Of a stretch of DNA of 64,000 nt, positions 22,723-34,500 are shown one piece after another. The DNA lies in contig OY987298.1 in NCBI GenBank assembly GCA_963920635.1, positions 39,091,787 to 39,155,786 on the forward strand, in the 5' to 3' direction. The notes beneath the pieces were generated by a model, which was not told the origin of the DNA, made no database searches, and saw only the letters and a list, made by a program, of their open reading frames with translations. The translations under genes were made by a program, and so were the position numbers. This DNA comes from Pseudeuparius sepicola. Taxonomy: Eukaryota > Arthropoda > Insecta > Coleoptera > Anthribidae. The first letter of the stretch is position 1. Each line of letters opens with the position of its first letter.

Positions 22723-24772
22723 GATAGGATGGAGCTATGTGAACGTTTCTAATAGAGAAAAAATTCTGCCAATATCAAGGAATTCGAACATTTGGCAAAT
22801 AAAAAACAACATAATATTTGTTATTGATTGTCCTGGGTAGGTACTTGAGTCAGTTGTTATATTAAAGGATAATTTATTCAATTCAAAATTATAAAAAGCA
22901 GTTTGCTACATTCTCCCTAAATAACAAATACCTACCTACAGAATAAAAAAGATAATATTGGACAAGTAAAGTAAAAGTTCTTTCATATTCATAAGCAAGA
23001 AATAAGTATAAGCACAAGTAGTGCTTATCGCATATACCATATACCTTTATATAGAATTCACCGTTTGCCCGGAAAAAAAAAGAGTATCTGGTTTTTATTA
23101 CATATTTGAAAAAATCTCGAGCGATTTTCACGAATAATTTTTGCCAGGAGGCTATATAGTAGGTATCTATTTACGCGAGTTCTATTTGGTTATAATATTT
23201 CAAGAATGGAGAAATAAGTAAGTATACCTAGAGTTTCTGGATTGGGAGAGTTATAGGAAAATAATGTAACTTTTTTTACAGAAATAGTTATTTATGTCCC
23301 TACCAAGGCACTGAAGTTCAACTTTTTATGACTCATGTGGATTTAGTTATCGAGGCCTCTGGCCGAGTAGTATGATAAGATAAGATAAGACACGGCGCTG
23401 CTTGTTGTGCAGCCTCCATAACAAATCTATTGATATTCAAACCTACTAAAATATATATACTGAAAGATTGCGCTGCTATAGGTAACAATTTCGCAATGTA
23501 TACGAAAAGTTAAATGGGCCTTTTGTGGCCGGGTTTTGAATATTTGGTTTTTGGTTACTTTTGACGGGCGATACTTATTGATAAAATCGTACAATAATGG
23601 GCTACTTCAGTGCCGATTTCTGAGCTTTTAATGACGATTTTGGGACACTTCACTGCCGATTTCAAGAAAAAATAGTTTTTTAAAAATCACATCAATTTTC
23701 TGGGTGAAAAATAATTTGGGATAGATTCCATGAGCGTAACAAACTTCTGACCACAGGAATATCTAATATAGTTGGTCCGTGATACAAGCGCGCGATCTAT
23801 GAGGTGAGGATTATAAGTACTAAACAAATGGCAGGTTATTTGAAAAGCTCCTCCTATTCATTTAATTACTATTATTGCTGTTACTAAATCGTATTTGTTC
23901 CCAAATCCACAATCGAGTCCACAGTTTAATTATGAAAAAGTGAAAAAGGTCACAACAGTTTTGCCAACAAATAACGACTTAGTAATAAAATTGAAGATTA
24001 AAATGCAAATAAGTTAAAATTAATGTACCTACCTATTAAAATTATATATAATATAATTTAGACACATCCCAACAATGTCTTCTAATGTATAGGTATAATA
24101 ACCTCTGATCTACTTTCTGTACCAATAATTTTAGCAGCTATTGAAGATTGCATATAGTCTGCATAAATTACTATACTACTTTTTGGATACAATCCAAAAT
24201 CCATGGTTTGTTGACGGTTGTGGTAGTGCACTAGGATTCGGAGTTAATTGTTAATACGAGATATAATACATCTTATTATATGGCAGATCCATTTATTCTA
24301 TAGGACATCTTTGCTCTTTTCTCTAATGTTTTCTGTAATAATAATTCTGAAGATCGTTATTTTGTGACACTGGAGTCATTTGAAATAATTCCCAGAACTA
24401 TAACACTTCTTGCTAGCATGCGCGCTGAACGCGCTAAACAATATTATTTTCGCCATACCAGGTATTTGTAAAAATCGGGCAGCTGCAACTAATGCTTTAA
24501 AACTAATGTGCAATATTTCACATTTTTCTTGTGAATTATTTTTAAGTTAAAATGGCAGTCTCATTCTTTTAGTATCATATTTTCATGCTGCTATTTTCTT
24601 ATAGAAGACAAAAAAACAGTAATTTCATTAGTTCCCATTATTTTTCTTTAATTTGACATAAATCATAACCTAAATACAAAAAAAACTGTAGATTGACATA
24701 CAGTTTCTATGGAAATGAAAAATTTTTGCGGGGGCAAAAGATAGAAAATAATCTGATTATCGTATGTAATAT
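22723..24772. other. AT-rich unassigned interval
   Basis: No gene or bounded element is recognised. Short open frames lack motifs; GTAGGTA/TACCTAC words recur. Confidence 0.4.
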
Positions 24773-25003
24773 CACTAGTGCAGGAAATTTTATCGATAAT
24801 TTTTTCGAAAGCGCTATTTTGCCTAGAAAGATCACGAGCATATAAATAATTGCATGGGCTTTCATTTTCTCATAAAATCCCGAGAGCGAAGCTCGAGGGA
24901 TTTTATCTCTGAGAATAAAAGCCCAATTTGTACGAGTGGTTTTGCTAATGGGCAAAATAGGGCTTGAGAATAAAATTATCTAGAAAAATTTCCGGCACGA
25001 GTG
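24773..25003. mobile_element. Small foldback MITE
   Basis: The left arm (CACTAGTGCAGGAAATTTT...) is the imperfect inverse of the right arm (read inversely CACTCGTGCCGGAAATTTT...). Paired blocks include CTATTTTGCC and CTCATAAAATCCC, around a centre CGAGAGCGAAGCTCG. The total is about 231 bp, non-coding. Confidence 0.7.
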
Positions 25004-25526
25004 GTATTTGTCGAGATTATTTGACGAATACGATTTAATAATTTCTGTATTGATTTTTTCTATGTTTACATTTCCAAAACGACTCATTTTGAACGAGTTT
25101 ATTGACAGCTTCGACTGTAGCGTTCGAGTAAACCAACATGACGCTTGGGTATCCAAGGCAAATGCGATTATACCTACAGCCTGTCGGCGTTGGTTTATTT
25201 TCTGAATGTGTCATAAATTTAAACGGAGGCGGAGGTCTAAATAACAAGAATTTAGCAATGTAAAAGTTATATAAATGCATTGATATAATGCTTAATAATA
25301 CCGCAACATAATTTATAAGCTGCAAAATTTAGAACAGTGTGAACCACACAGACTTTAAGAAGTAGGTACGTGTTTGTATCCAACAGATTCGCGGTTGCTA
25401 AGCTATACCTACCTATAATTTCTGTTAATTTTGCGTTTCCAAATCTATACATAATAATTATTATAAATAATAGAAAAATACAAAGTTTATAAAGTGAGAG
25501 AACTGTAGTGCTTAATTCTTGTCATT

Positions 25527-25598
25527 GGTGATGGTGTAGTGGCTATAGCATTCTTCCTTCACGTCTGAGAACCTGAGAACAGGCTGTAGTTGGTCGAA
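25527..25598 (+). repeat. Degenerate tRNA-like sequence (tRNA-Glu-like or SINE head)
   Basis: GGTGATGGTGTAGTGGCTA matches the D-arm/A-box of tRNA-Glu/Asp-type genes, and a TTC in an anticodon-loop-like position follows (CCTTCACG). The B box is poor (GTTGGTCGAAA) and the acceptor stem is not formed. It is a pseudogene or the head of a SINE, not an active tRNA. Confidence 0.3.
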
Positions 25599-25909
25599 AA
25601 ATTATAAAACAAAGATTTTTATTGCTTTATTTTTGGTGAGTGAAATAGCTAGTAATAATTTTGATGGTAGTAAAATCATATTATAACGCCCTGGATTAGT
25701 GTGTATGTTATAGGTCCCAGTTGGTGAATTTTATAGTATAGTTAAAATTAATGTCCATGTTTCGGATGTAGAATTTGGAAGTACCTACCTACCCAGCTTT
25801 GTGATTTTGGGGTTAAAAAAATCTTAGTTTCCTGCGATTATTTTAAAGCGCATTCACTCAAGCCTATACGTTGTTGTCGTTTTGTTTAAGTAGCCTAAAC
25901 TCCTCGGGA

Positions 25910-26240
25910 ACCGTCAAGTTCACCGTACACCGCGCCCGGCCCTTTTTTGCAATAACTCCCTAATTCCACGAAGGCTGAACTCCGCCGAACTTTCGTGTCG
26001 GTCCCGGGAGCTTTGTGGCTTTCGACTTCAGCGGAGCTGTCCAGCCCAGTCAGGATCTAAGGAACTCGGAAAGCTCTTTAAAGTTGTAACCTCTCTGGAA
26101 ATAACAATATAACAACGGTCGCCGCCCGTATAACTAGTTGCAAATTGCGGTGGGCCCGGGCCGTATCAGCTCCGGGGACTTTTATACGGTGAGTTCGCCC
26201 GGAGCGAAACAGGTTACCTTTATCAACGTTGTTTAGGAAG
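25910..26240. other. GC-richer non-repeat island
   Basis: Unique CpG-rich sequence (CACCGCGCCCGGCCC, GGGCCCGGGCCGTATCAGC) between AT-rich repeats, ending about 110 bp before foldback E. No exon or RNA structure is recognised. Candidate conserved non-coding element. Confidence 0.25.
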
Positions 26241-26348
26241 AGAGACTCTCGACATCGAACCTCCATCAAGAAAAGAATTGCTGCGAGAACTTGTGTAACG
26301 CAATATATAATACAAAAGGGGCAGGTGGTGGCGAGGGATCCCTGTACA

Positions 26349-27799
26349 CAGGGTGTCCCGAAATTAGCCTGGCCATAATTTACCAAAGTGTTCTGCGGCC
26401 CAAAAAAAATTAAAAATGTTCCTAAAAACATGGCCTCAAAAATGCCCCCTAAGGGGGCTATAGCCCCCTAAATAGACACTTTGGCAAACGGTTTTTTCTA
26501 AATACGAACAAAGATAAAACTCCGAAATTTGGTATTTGATGTACCTGCGAGATTTGACATTTACCGAAGTAGAAATAGTTAGACATTCTTAATCATAGGC
26601 GTCCCAAATGGTGGGATTAAAGAGTTAAAAATACCCCAAATTTTGTGTGTGTGCTTTTTCCCCAAATTTCTTGCGAAATTATTAAATTTCAAGGTATTCT
26701 ACCAAAAAATGGTGCTCTTGTTGAACTTTGATACCTAGCTTGCACCGTTTTCCAGTAAAGTCGTATTGAAATTTTTTTGCAGATGGCCATGAAAATGCAT
26801 AATAATATTAGAAATTCGCCTGCCATAATTTACCAGCTTGTTCTGCAACCCAAAAAATTTACAAGTTCCTATAAACATGGCCTCAAAAATGCCCCCTATA
26901 CGGCCTATAGCTTCCGAAATAATGTACACGGCAAACAGTTTTTTTTTTCTAAATATTTCCAGAACGAGCAAAGATAAAATTTTAAAATTTGGTATGTGAC
27001 ATACCTTGGAGAATAAAACATGAAAGATGCACACAAAATTTTTTTTGGGTATTTTTAACCCCTTGACCCCCCTTATTTGAGACGCCTATAATAAAGAATG
27101 TCAAACTATCTCTATCTCAGTAAACGTCAAATCTCACAGGTATACCACATACCAAATTTCAGAATTTTATCTTTGTTCGTTCCGGAAATATTTAGAAAAA
27201 ACAGTGTGCCAAAGTGTCCATTTCGGGGGCTATAGTTACCTCAAGGGGCATTTTTGAGGCCATGTTTATAGAAACTTTCTAATTTTTTTGTATCAAAAAA
27301 CGTGCTGGTAAATTATGGCAGGCTAATTTCTCGGTTAATTTCTAATAGGCATTTTCATGGCACTCTGCAAAAAATTTCCAAAACGAGTTTACTCGAAAAC
27401 GGTGCATGCTATCGAAGTTCAACAAGAGCACCTTTTCTTCGTAGAATATCTTCAAATTTCATAATTTTGCAAGAAATCTGTAAAAAAGTGAAAAAAAAAA
27501 TTGTTTGAGTTTTTTTTAACCCCTTACCATTTGGGGCGCTTATGATTAAGAATGAGTAACTATCGCTATCTCGGTAAATAATGTTAAATCTCACACGTAC
27601 ATCACATACCAAATTTCAGAATTTTATCTTTGTTCGTTCTGGAAATATTTATAGAAACCCGTTTGTGAAACTGCCCCTTTCGGGGGCTATAGCCTCATTA
27701 GGGGGCATTTTTGAGGCCACGTTTATAGGAAGTTTTTTTATTTTTTTAGGTCACAGAACACGCTGGTAAAGTATGGCATTCTAATTTCGGGACACCCTG
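26349..27799. mobile_element. Foldback element E with two tandem units per arm
   Basis: The termini are CAGGGTGTCCCGAAATTAGCC and its inverse, with TA on the right (27800-27801) and CA, probably mutated TA, on the left. Each arm has two units of about 450 bp carrying CATGGCCTCAAAAATGCCCC and ACAAAGATAAAA. The second pair starts near 26818 (left) and ends near 27330 (right). The plan parallels foldback B although the sequence differs. Confidence 0.85.
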
Positions 27800-28465
27800 T
27801 ATATTGAGGACGGCATATAAAATAGCTTGAAAGTTCAGCAACGGACGCAGTGGCGGCTCGTGGGTTATTACACACGGGTCAATTATTAAAAAATAGGCAG
27901 ATACCTACTTTCGGCATGGGGTTTTTATTTTTAGTAGAAATTAGGTACCTACCTATTTTTGCAAAATTAATATAAAAAGTGCATAAACAATAATTATATA
28001 ATATAGTTATAACGCAAACTCAAATAAAATTCGTACTAAAGAAATCTGCTTTGAAGAATGTATGTGAGGAATTATTGTCTTTAATTTTAGTTTTTTGTAT
28101 TTATTTGTCGCTGGCACATTCTAACGCTAATACACTAAGACTTTTACAATTAATATTTACCTATAATACCTAGAGGTCAAATATATTGTATTTTATATGT
28201 AATGCCTATAGTCTTCTGTTTATTTTGTTTTGCACCGTTTTTGATGTACCTACCATTGAGTACTGTAGAATACTGTCTTTTTCGTCTGCCCTCGTTACGC
28301 TAATATTAGTTTACCACAAAATTGTATGCAGTTTAATGTTATTTTTAAAATACATCTATATTTTTATCAACGGCTTCGTTATGTTTAATAATGTTTTGCC
28401 GGTACATGGCATTTAACTGAGCGGCAATACTAACTTTGCCTAAAAATGCTAGTTCTGTAACAATT
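27800..28465. other. AT-rich unassigned interval
   Basis: Starts with a hAT-like end (CAGTGGCGGCTCGTGG at 27848) that has no partner nearby. The rest is AT-rich and featureless. Confidence 0.35.
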
Positions 28466-28612
28466 CAGGTTAAACTAAATTTACATTTTGAAATTTCCAG
28501 ACTTTCATAAGCGACTAATAATCTCCTATCAGGTAGATACTTAAGTAATTTTAAATTTTCTCTTGTTATTCTATGATTATTTTCAAAAGCATGTTCCGCA
28601 ATGCTACATTTT
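28466..28612 (-). repeat. Inverted fragment of the Penelope-like element
   Basis: This segment is the reverse complement of about 28835-28975 of the adjacent Penelope-like copy (shared words: AAATTTACATTTTGAAATTTC, AATCTCCTATCAGGTAGATAC, GCATGTTC). Head-to-head partial copies are usual at Penelope insertions. Confidence 0.75.
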
Positions 28613-28639
28613 TTTAAATTATAGTATATAAATCTTCAG

Positions 28640-29023
28640 ATAATATCAAAAACCTACTAGGTAACCCCAAGGACAAACTTAATCTTTTAGAAAAAGTGGT
28701 AATCCTATAAAGATATGAAGTTAGCTGTTCAGATTGTAACCAAAAGTATGTTGGACAAACTAGACGTTCCATAAAAACGAGATTTAACGAACATAATATG
28801 GGGCTTTTAAAATAAGATCGATTGGAAAAATCTAGCATTGCCGAACATGCTTTTGAAAATAATCATATAGAACAACAAGAGAAAATTTAAAATTGCTTAA
28901 GTATCTACCTGATAGGAGATTATTAGACGCTTATGAAAGTCTGGAAATTTCAAAATGTAAATTTAGTTTAAATAAAGATAAGAGACCAATCCCCTGCAGC
29001 CCTTTATACATGTTAATAAACTG
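28640..29023 (+). pseudogene. Penelope-like element, GIY-YIG endonuclease end
   Basis: Translation gives a linker LGNPKDKLNLLEKSG. After a frameshift come YEVSCSDCNQKYVGQTRRSI, then TRFNEH (GIY-YIG-type core with the CxxC spacing of Penelope endonucleases), an in-frame TAA, and KSSIAEHAFENNH. A second shift leads to the closing LLDAYESLEISK...PIPCSPLYMLIN and stop TGA at about 29021-29023. The domain nicks DNA for target-primed integration. The copy lacks the reverse transcriptase and is dead. Confidence 0.85.
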
Positions 29024-29105
29024 ACAGGTAGAAACTTAAGGATAATATAGTAGGCAGTTCATAGTATAAATAGAATAGGTTAGGAATAAGTAGATTAGAC
29101 TTAAT

Positions 29106-29152
29106 CATTTCCTGATGATGCTAACAAGGTTAGCGAAACCCACGTCGAGTGC
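29106..29152 (+). ncRNA. Hammerhead-ribozyme-like motif, copy 1 (Penelope 3' region)
   Basis: About 90 bp after the Penelope stop, the transcript strand has CTGATGA (29112-29118), a stem II GCTAAC-AAG-GTTAGC, then GAAA (29135-29138), a two-base AC/GT stem III around CCAC, and the cleavage triplet GTC (29144-29146). Stem I can form between CATTTC and GAGTG with one bulge. One extra T separates CTGATGA from stem II, so activity is uncertain. Penelope-like elements are known to carry minimal hammerheads. Confidence 0.55.
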
Positions 29153-29708
29153 AAAAAACAAACTTTTGGTGTGTGGAGTTAAGCAAAAGAGGTATTTTCT
29201 AAGTGCCAAAGGTTCCTGATTCCAAACTTAAAATATGCCAAGGCCTGCAACTTTTGTCAGGATTGCTCAGAGCCTTCGTAACAGGGGATCTTTCGCAGTT
29301 CGTCATGATCGTAGATGATGGCGAGATGACTTTAATGTTCTCGAAAATGTTTTGAACATGGTCGAAGAGGAACCTGACATTAGTAGGTACTCGATCCATT
29401 GCCAGGCGCCTAATAAGAATATCGCCGAGTAAGGCATGGTGTTATCTTAAAGAAAAGAGCCTGCACCCGTACCATCTTCACAAGGTGCAAGAACTTAGAC
29501 TCTCCAGCCAGAAGGGACTTTTGCATATTATATTTCGCATTGGTCTTTTCCAAAAATAGAACACATGTAGTAGCACCACTCTGTATCTAACGCGCACATT
29601 TTTTAAACAGATTACTCAGCGTTTTTTTGCTCTCCTCGTCGCTCGCCGCCGCGCGCCACCTCAGAACACTTCTTTATGTCGAACGCGTACAGTGTTAAAT
29701 TCAATAAA

Positions 29709-30198
29709 ATGGGAAGTACGAAACGGAAGAAATTAAAAGAAAAAGGGAAAATTAATAGAGAAATACGCAAACTGAAACAACGTAAGGCGGAGCTGACCAC
29801 TGATACGAGTTCAAGTAGTTCGGAATCGGATACGTCTACAACATCGGGTGAGTAAAATAAACAGGAATAATATTATTGCAGGGGGCCCGCCGCCAGTGGG
29901 AAGAAGGCATAAGTTTTAGCCTTACAAAATTCCTCTTTTAGGGGAACCTCGCCGGAAGCGCAGGCGCATACGGCAGATCTCATCATCTGAAGAATCGCCA
30001 AGTAATGACAATCAAAATGCTTCCGAGATGTTGGCCTACTTGGGGGATGACCCTTCGGCAAAAGACGAAGACTTGGGAGCCCCTGTACACGACTCCATAC
30101 CGGCCCGCTTGAACCATTATATAAGACACGGTGAGGAAGCTTCAAAATGGGAAGAATTGAAACAGAGTACTGCCTTAATAGTCATATTTTCAACATAA
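29709..30198 (+). pseudogene. DIRS gag-like ORF with a possible 94-nt intron
   Basis: ATG 29709 opens a Lys/Arg- then Ser-rich frame (MGSTKRKKLKEKGKI..., SSSSSESDTSTTSG) that hits TAA just after GTGAGT. Removing 29848-29941 (GTGAGT...TTTTAG) joins TCG-G to GGG-AA in frame and continues through EPRRKRRRIRQISSSEES and an acidic stretch to TAA 30196-30198, 131 residues in all. The reading frame across the junction supports a spliceosomal intron. An indel is the alternative. The 3' side is cut by the internal deletion. Confidence 0.55.
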
Positions 30199-30213
30199 TA
30201 GGTACAATCAAAA

Positions 30214-30500
30214 TTGGGTGAGCCTATCATCGATTTATTTGCTAGTCACTTGAACGCAAAATGCAAAAGCTATATATCATGGCTTAAGGACCCACATTCT
30301 TACGAAACTGACGCATTTACACTTAACTGGTCTAATTTCAAATTGCCATATATATTTCCTCCATTCAGTCTAATGAACAGAGTTCTGAGCAAACTAATCA
30401 GTGACAATGCAGAAGGCTCGTATCGCGTAAAAGGCTCACCAGAAGACGCTGTTCTAATTTTGATGGCTTCCAGCAATATTCTGGAACAATATGGAAATGG
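30214..30500 (+). pseudogene. DIRS RNase H C-terminal region (remnant)
   Basis: The frame reads IIDLFASHLNAKCKSYISW, then DAFTLNWSNFKLPYIFPPFS and LMNRVLSKL. This is the signature of the region following RNase H in DIRS polyproteins (DLFAS/TRxN...W, DAFxxxW, FPPFSL). The upstream catalytic part is absent. Confidence 0.8.
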
Positions 30501-30556
30501 TACGAATTTTGTAAAACAAAAAAGTTCATATTTTCAAACCCAATGTCACACAAGTA

Positions 30557-31368
30557 GTGACCTTCCTGAATAGTTTGGTAGGAGAAAAATCAACCTTTAA
30601 GGTGATTAATACTCACAGGTCCGCATTACACTTAATAATTCATAAAAACTACGATGAGAATGAACTTGTTAAAATATATCTCAAAGGGATATTTAAACTA
30701 AAGCCTAATTTCCCTAAATACCAAACAACTTGGGATCCCTCACTTGTGTTAACATATCTCGGAAGTATTGAGGAATCTAGTAAATTAAGCCTTGAATTAC
30801 TTACCAAAAAACTATTAGTACCTACTATTAGCTCTCACGACGGCTCATAGACTACAAACAATATCAAAAATTAGATTAAGTCAGATACACAAGAAGGAAT
30901 CAGGTTTAGAAATACCTACTCATTACTGATTTACTAAAAACGTCACACCCCAAAAGACTTCAACCCCTGCTCAAACTCAACTATTATAATAACGACCCTA
31001 AGCTGTGCGTAGCAGGTACTTTATTAGATTACATAAAAAGAACGAAACCGTTAAGGGAACCCGGAGAGGATTTTTTGTACTTGACAATAAAACCACCTCA
31101 TCGAATAGCTACTACGCAAACACTTAACCGTTGGCTTAAATGCATTTTAAGAGACTTTGGCGTAAACACAGCAAAATTTAGTAGCCATTCGACGAGACAT
31201 GCATCCACATCTGCCGCAAAAGCTGCAGGATTGAGTATAGAAAAAATTAGAGAAACTGCAGGGTGGACTGAAAAATCTAGTGTTTTTGCAAGATTTTATT
31301 GCAGACCCATGATTGAGTCAGAAAACCCCATTGCATCAAAAATCTTACAAAATCACAGACGGAAGTAA
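30557..31368 (+). pseudogene. DIRS tyrosine recombinase (frameshifted)
   Basis: The N-terminal part (30557-30850) gives FLNSLVGEKSTFKVINTHRS and YQTTWDPSLVLTYL. A frameshift near 30840 leads to AHRLQTISKIRLSQI, with the first catalytic Arg context, interrupted by TGA near 30935. From 31075 the frame again runs through SSHSTRHASTSAAKAAGL and IRETAGWTEKSSVFARFY. The HxxRH box, the later Trp and the terminal nucleophile Tyr are all visible. The enzyme would have integrated the circular intermediate; this copy cannot be translated whole. Confidence 0.85.
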
Positions 31369-31654
31369 CCCTTGTAAAATAGTTACTAGGACAAGTAGTT
31401 AAGTATATTGATAGTGATAAGCTTGCTAAGTTGTGTGTGTTTTCGTTATTAATTTATTGTCATTATTGTCGATATAGGACTTACAATAATTATTATTCAT
31501 GTATTATTAGATATCTACATATCAATTATTGTTCATTGTGTTATAAATAAAAGTTGTCTAAATGCAAAATAAAAGGGTCATTACAAAGCTGCCCTAACGT
31601 GTTTCTTGAAACACGCAATTCATCGCGACGCTTCTGTATAAATTGTTTAAATAT

Positions 31655-31760
31655 CTACATGTGTTCTATATTTGGAAAAGACCAATGCGAAACGACTTAC
31701 TTGGATGTTCGTTCCATATTATATGAGCAGTATAGGTCTTTTCCAAATATAAGTTACCCT
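31655..31760 (+). repeat. DIRS internal complementary region (ICR)
   Basis: The first half (CTACATGTGTTCTATATTTGG..., to about 31695) is complementary to the extreme left end (29533-29572). The second half (CGACTTACTTGGATGTTCG..., to about 31752) is complementary to the extreme right end (32025-32074). Side by side they form the template that joins the two ends in the DIRS replication model, with an overlap of TTT. Confidence 0.85.
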
Positions 31761-32768
31761 CCCTACCCGTATAGTACTTCACTACAGCAACCCTACATTA
31801 TACAAAAGCGGAGTGAGAAACCAAAGACACATAGTATATATACATAGACATATAAATTATATATGTCTATATATGGGGAAAAACACACACACACAAATCC
31901 GTGTTCTGAGGAGGCGCGCGGCGACGAGCGACGAGGAGAGCAAAAAAACCGCTGAGTAATCGGTTTAAAAAATGTGCGCGTTGGATACAGAGTGGTGCTA
32001 CTACATGTGTTCTATATATGGAAAAGACCTATACTGCTCATATAATATGGAACGAACATCCAGGTAAGTCGTTTGTTCCACACAGGGACTCTTTAAAATA
32101 AGGGGACCCAGCATGTCACAGTCTATAGCATAGGAAGAGTGAAGCCTTGAGGGGAAGTTTGTTTTTTATATACTCCAAGGAGACCACAAGGGGGCTTGTA
32201 CTAGGTTATGTTATATGTCAGTGTCCAACTGCCATCAGGTTTTATGTGACATGCCAGTGCCATAGATTCTAAAGGGGGCAAAATATTTCCAATCATAATT
32301 CACATCCAACTTTCGAATTTTACAGAATAAAAATGACTTGGAATATTTACCTATGGCTGTCTCGTTGTAAAATAATGAATTTAGTTATAAACGCGATCTA
32401 AAAATCTTAGAAAGTTAAGTACGACCTACCCTTAGTATAGTTCTTATAACAAGAAATGTTTGGAAAAAATAATAGCGTATAAAAGTTCCCATTGAATTGA
32501 TGTCTGTTAAATAATACAATTTTGAATTTGATATATACATGTATAATATTTCATTATGAGCTTCTAAAAGTATAAAAAGTCAAATTCAACTTAAAAAATA
32601 TGTCTATTGAACACTCATATAAACAAATAAAGCTGAAGTTGAACTGTTGAACATATTATACGACTAATCTAATAAATACAATTTTTACATTTTTATTTAT
32701 AAAACTATACTTAATTTCCTGTCTTTACGCACATGCGTGTTATCAGCTGTTTATCAAATTATACAAAT

Positions 32769-32930
32769 TGATTCATTGAGAATGGGAAATCCCGAAACCG
32801 AAGGTAGGGGGGACCAAAATATGTATTGAGGCCAACATGTCTTATAGAAATGTTGTTTGTTTTAGAGATACAGGGCGTTGAAGTTCTTTTTTTGAAATTG
32901 AATTATGGCTACATCTCCCAAAATAATGAA
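32769..32930. repeat. MITE fragment related to 43251-43419
   Basis: GATTCATTGAGAATGGGAAATCCCG, ATGTCTTATAGAAATGTTG and a GTTTGTTTT stretch align with the bounded 169-bp MITE at 43251. An inner ATACAGGGCGTTGAAGTTC suggests a second, nested terminus. The ends are not clear here. Confidence 0.5.
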
Positions 32931-33175
32931 GGTGCTGAACTGAACTGCTGTGTTTTGGGAATGGAGATATGGAGAATAAGCTGAAAGTGTCAATTTCGCC
33001 GTATCTCACAGAGGGCGACACCTGCGCTGTTTTTGGATCGTGCTTTTACTCGTAACTTTTTGGTCTTGCAGGTAGGTCCATCATTTTAGTGCATCTTTTT
33101 ATTCTGCAACAAAAAAATATACAGAGTATTTTTCTCTGAGCCATCTCAAAATTCTGAATTTTTATTAAACTTTAT

Positions 33176-33735
33176 ACTGGTCAGGAGTGCTCTGGAATTA
33201 TTGGAATAAACACAAAAGTAATTCATTTCTTTACAAGATGCCAACCAAGAAATAAAAACAATTTAAATTATTAGACCTTTCTCAACAAAGTCACTGTCTA
33301 AGATGATACATTTTCTGTGCGTTTCCTGCCGTGGCACATCAGCCACATTAATTGGTATGGACTTACTGACTGGCAGGCTTCTGTAGTTTTTAGATTTAGT
33401 TCGTTGATAGTATGTGGAGCGGATTTAATACACTCGATTTTTGACCCGTATATAAGTTCTAAAAATTCAGTAATTTGCGATGGCACCAATACCCTGAGTG
33501 GTCCTGTTGAACATTCAACTGTTTTGAGGGGATTCCATGGCACACTTGACTTGGCAGATGCCTTTAAAATTCCTATTTTGCTCAACTTTGACACCCTGCA
33601 GAATGGAACTCCCTGTATATTTGTTGTTCAAATTTGGTATATGGGGGTTTCGGTGTGTCCTGATTAACGCTGGTGTCAAATTTTAAATAAAAAAATGCCT
33701 AATATGGTTTTTCGAAAAACGCACCCCTTTAAAAA
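33176..33735. repeat. Repeat family A, copy 2 (rearranged)
   Basis: The part homologous to the family start is inverted here (about 33180-33345) and the later part is direct (about 33480-33720), so the copy is foldback-like or was rearranged. It has no coding content of its own; open frames on both strands follow from the repeat. Confidence 0.65.
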
Positions 33736-34419
33736 ATCGCAGTAGGCCAGGCTTTCGCGGCAATGCCAAACCAATACTTCGCAAATGATGACCTTTCAGG
33801 GACATATCTATAAAAAAATTGACCCGTTCAATTCCTTCAGCCTACTTAGATTCTCAGGGGTGTTAACATGAAAAACGGGACACACTGTATATATTCGGAA
33901 TCGGAAAAAATTATGGATTTCAAAAATATAAAGTTTCCATAAAAACTACAAGTTTGGTTTGCCCTACTTTTTTGAGACACTCTATACAGGGTGGCCCACC
34001 ACGAACTGCATCGATCTACAGTGTGACCCATTTGTTTTGGGGTCAGTCTGTAAAAAGTGTATCAATCGTGCGATTTGGCTGATTTTTTTTAAATTGTAGA
34101 GCTCGATGAAAAGCCTACTATGACCGTTTTTATGAGCAAAATTTTAAGAAACCATATTAGCGTTTTTTTTTTGAAAAAATCTGTGTGCGCCAATGGATTG
34201 AGCACCCCTCGAAATGGGTATGTACAAAATTTCATCAAAATATTTCAAGTAATAACGATTTTGTAGAAAAATTAAAAATGCAGCCAAGGTACGTCTTTAT
34301 TTTCAAAAATTCAAAGTTGGCCATGGAAAATAATTGAATTGTTTACTTTTATTAAGTGTCAAACTGTCTAAATTGAGTTCAGAAATTGTTTGTGCTCAAT
34401 ACAATTAATTATCATAATT

Positions 34420-34500
34420 ATGGAATATTTAAGCATAAGAGACAAAATAGAAATTGTTCGACTCGTGGGCGACAACGAGCGCTCGGCAGCAGAAGCTAAC
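34420..34500 (+). pseudogene. Transposase N-terminal HTH fragment, plus strand
   Basis: ATG 34420 gives 27 codons, MEYLSIRDKIEIVRLVGDNE then RSAAEAN. This matches the start of the DUF4817-like helix-turn-helix region found in insect mariner-like transposases ('..IVxLxGxxxRxAxEA..'). It is then cut at the junction with the oppositely oriented half. Confidence 0.55.

Larger units (their letters stand above)
29533..32074 (+). mobile_element. Deleted DIRS-type tyrosine-recombinase retrotransposon
   Basis: About 2.54 kb. Inverted terminal repeats lie at 29541-29669 and 31901-32030 and include a CpG-rich block. Between them are a gag-like ORF, the C-terminal end of a DIRS RNase H region, a tyrosine recombinase and an internal complementary region. 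The reverse transcriptase and most of RNase H are missing, apparently deleted near 30200. DIRS elements integrate by recombination rather than by a DDE integrase, and usually leave no target duplication. Confidence 0.88.

Noticed and set aside
25527..25598. Active tRNA-Glu gene
   Set aside because: B box and acceptor stem do not fit; kept only as a tRNA-like remnant.
27848..27870. hAT-like end CAGTGGCGGCTCGTGG
   Set aside because: No partner terminus or 8-bp duplication found nearby; too short to call an element with confidence.
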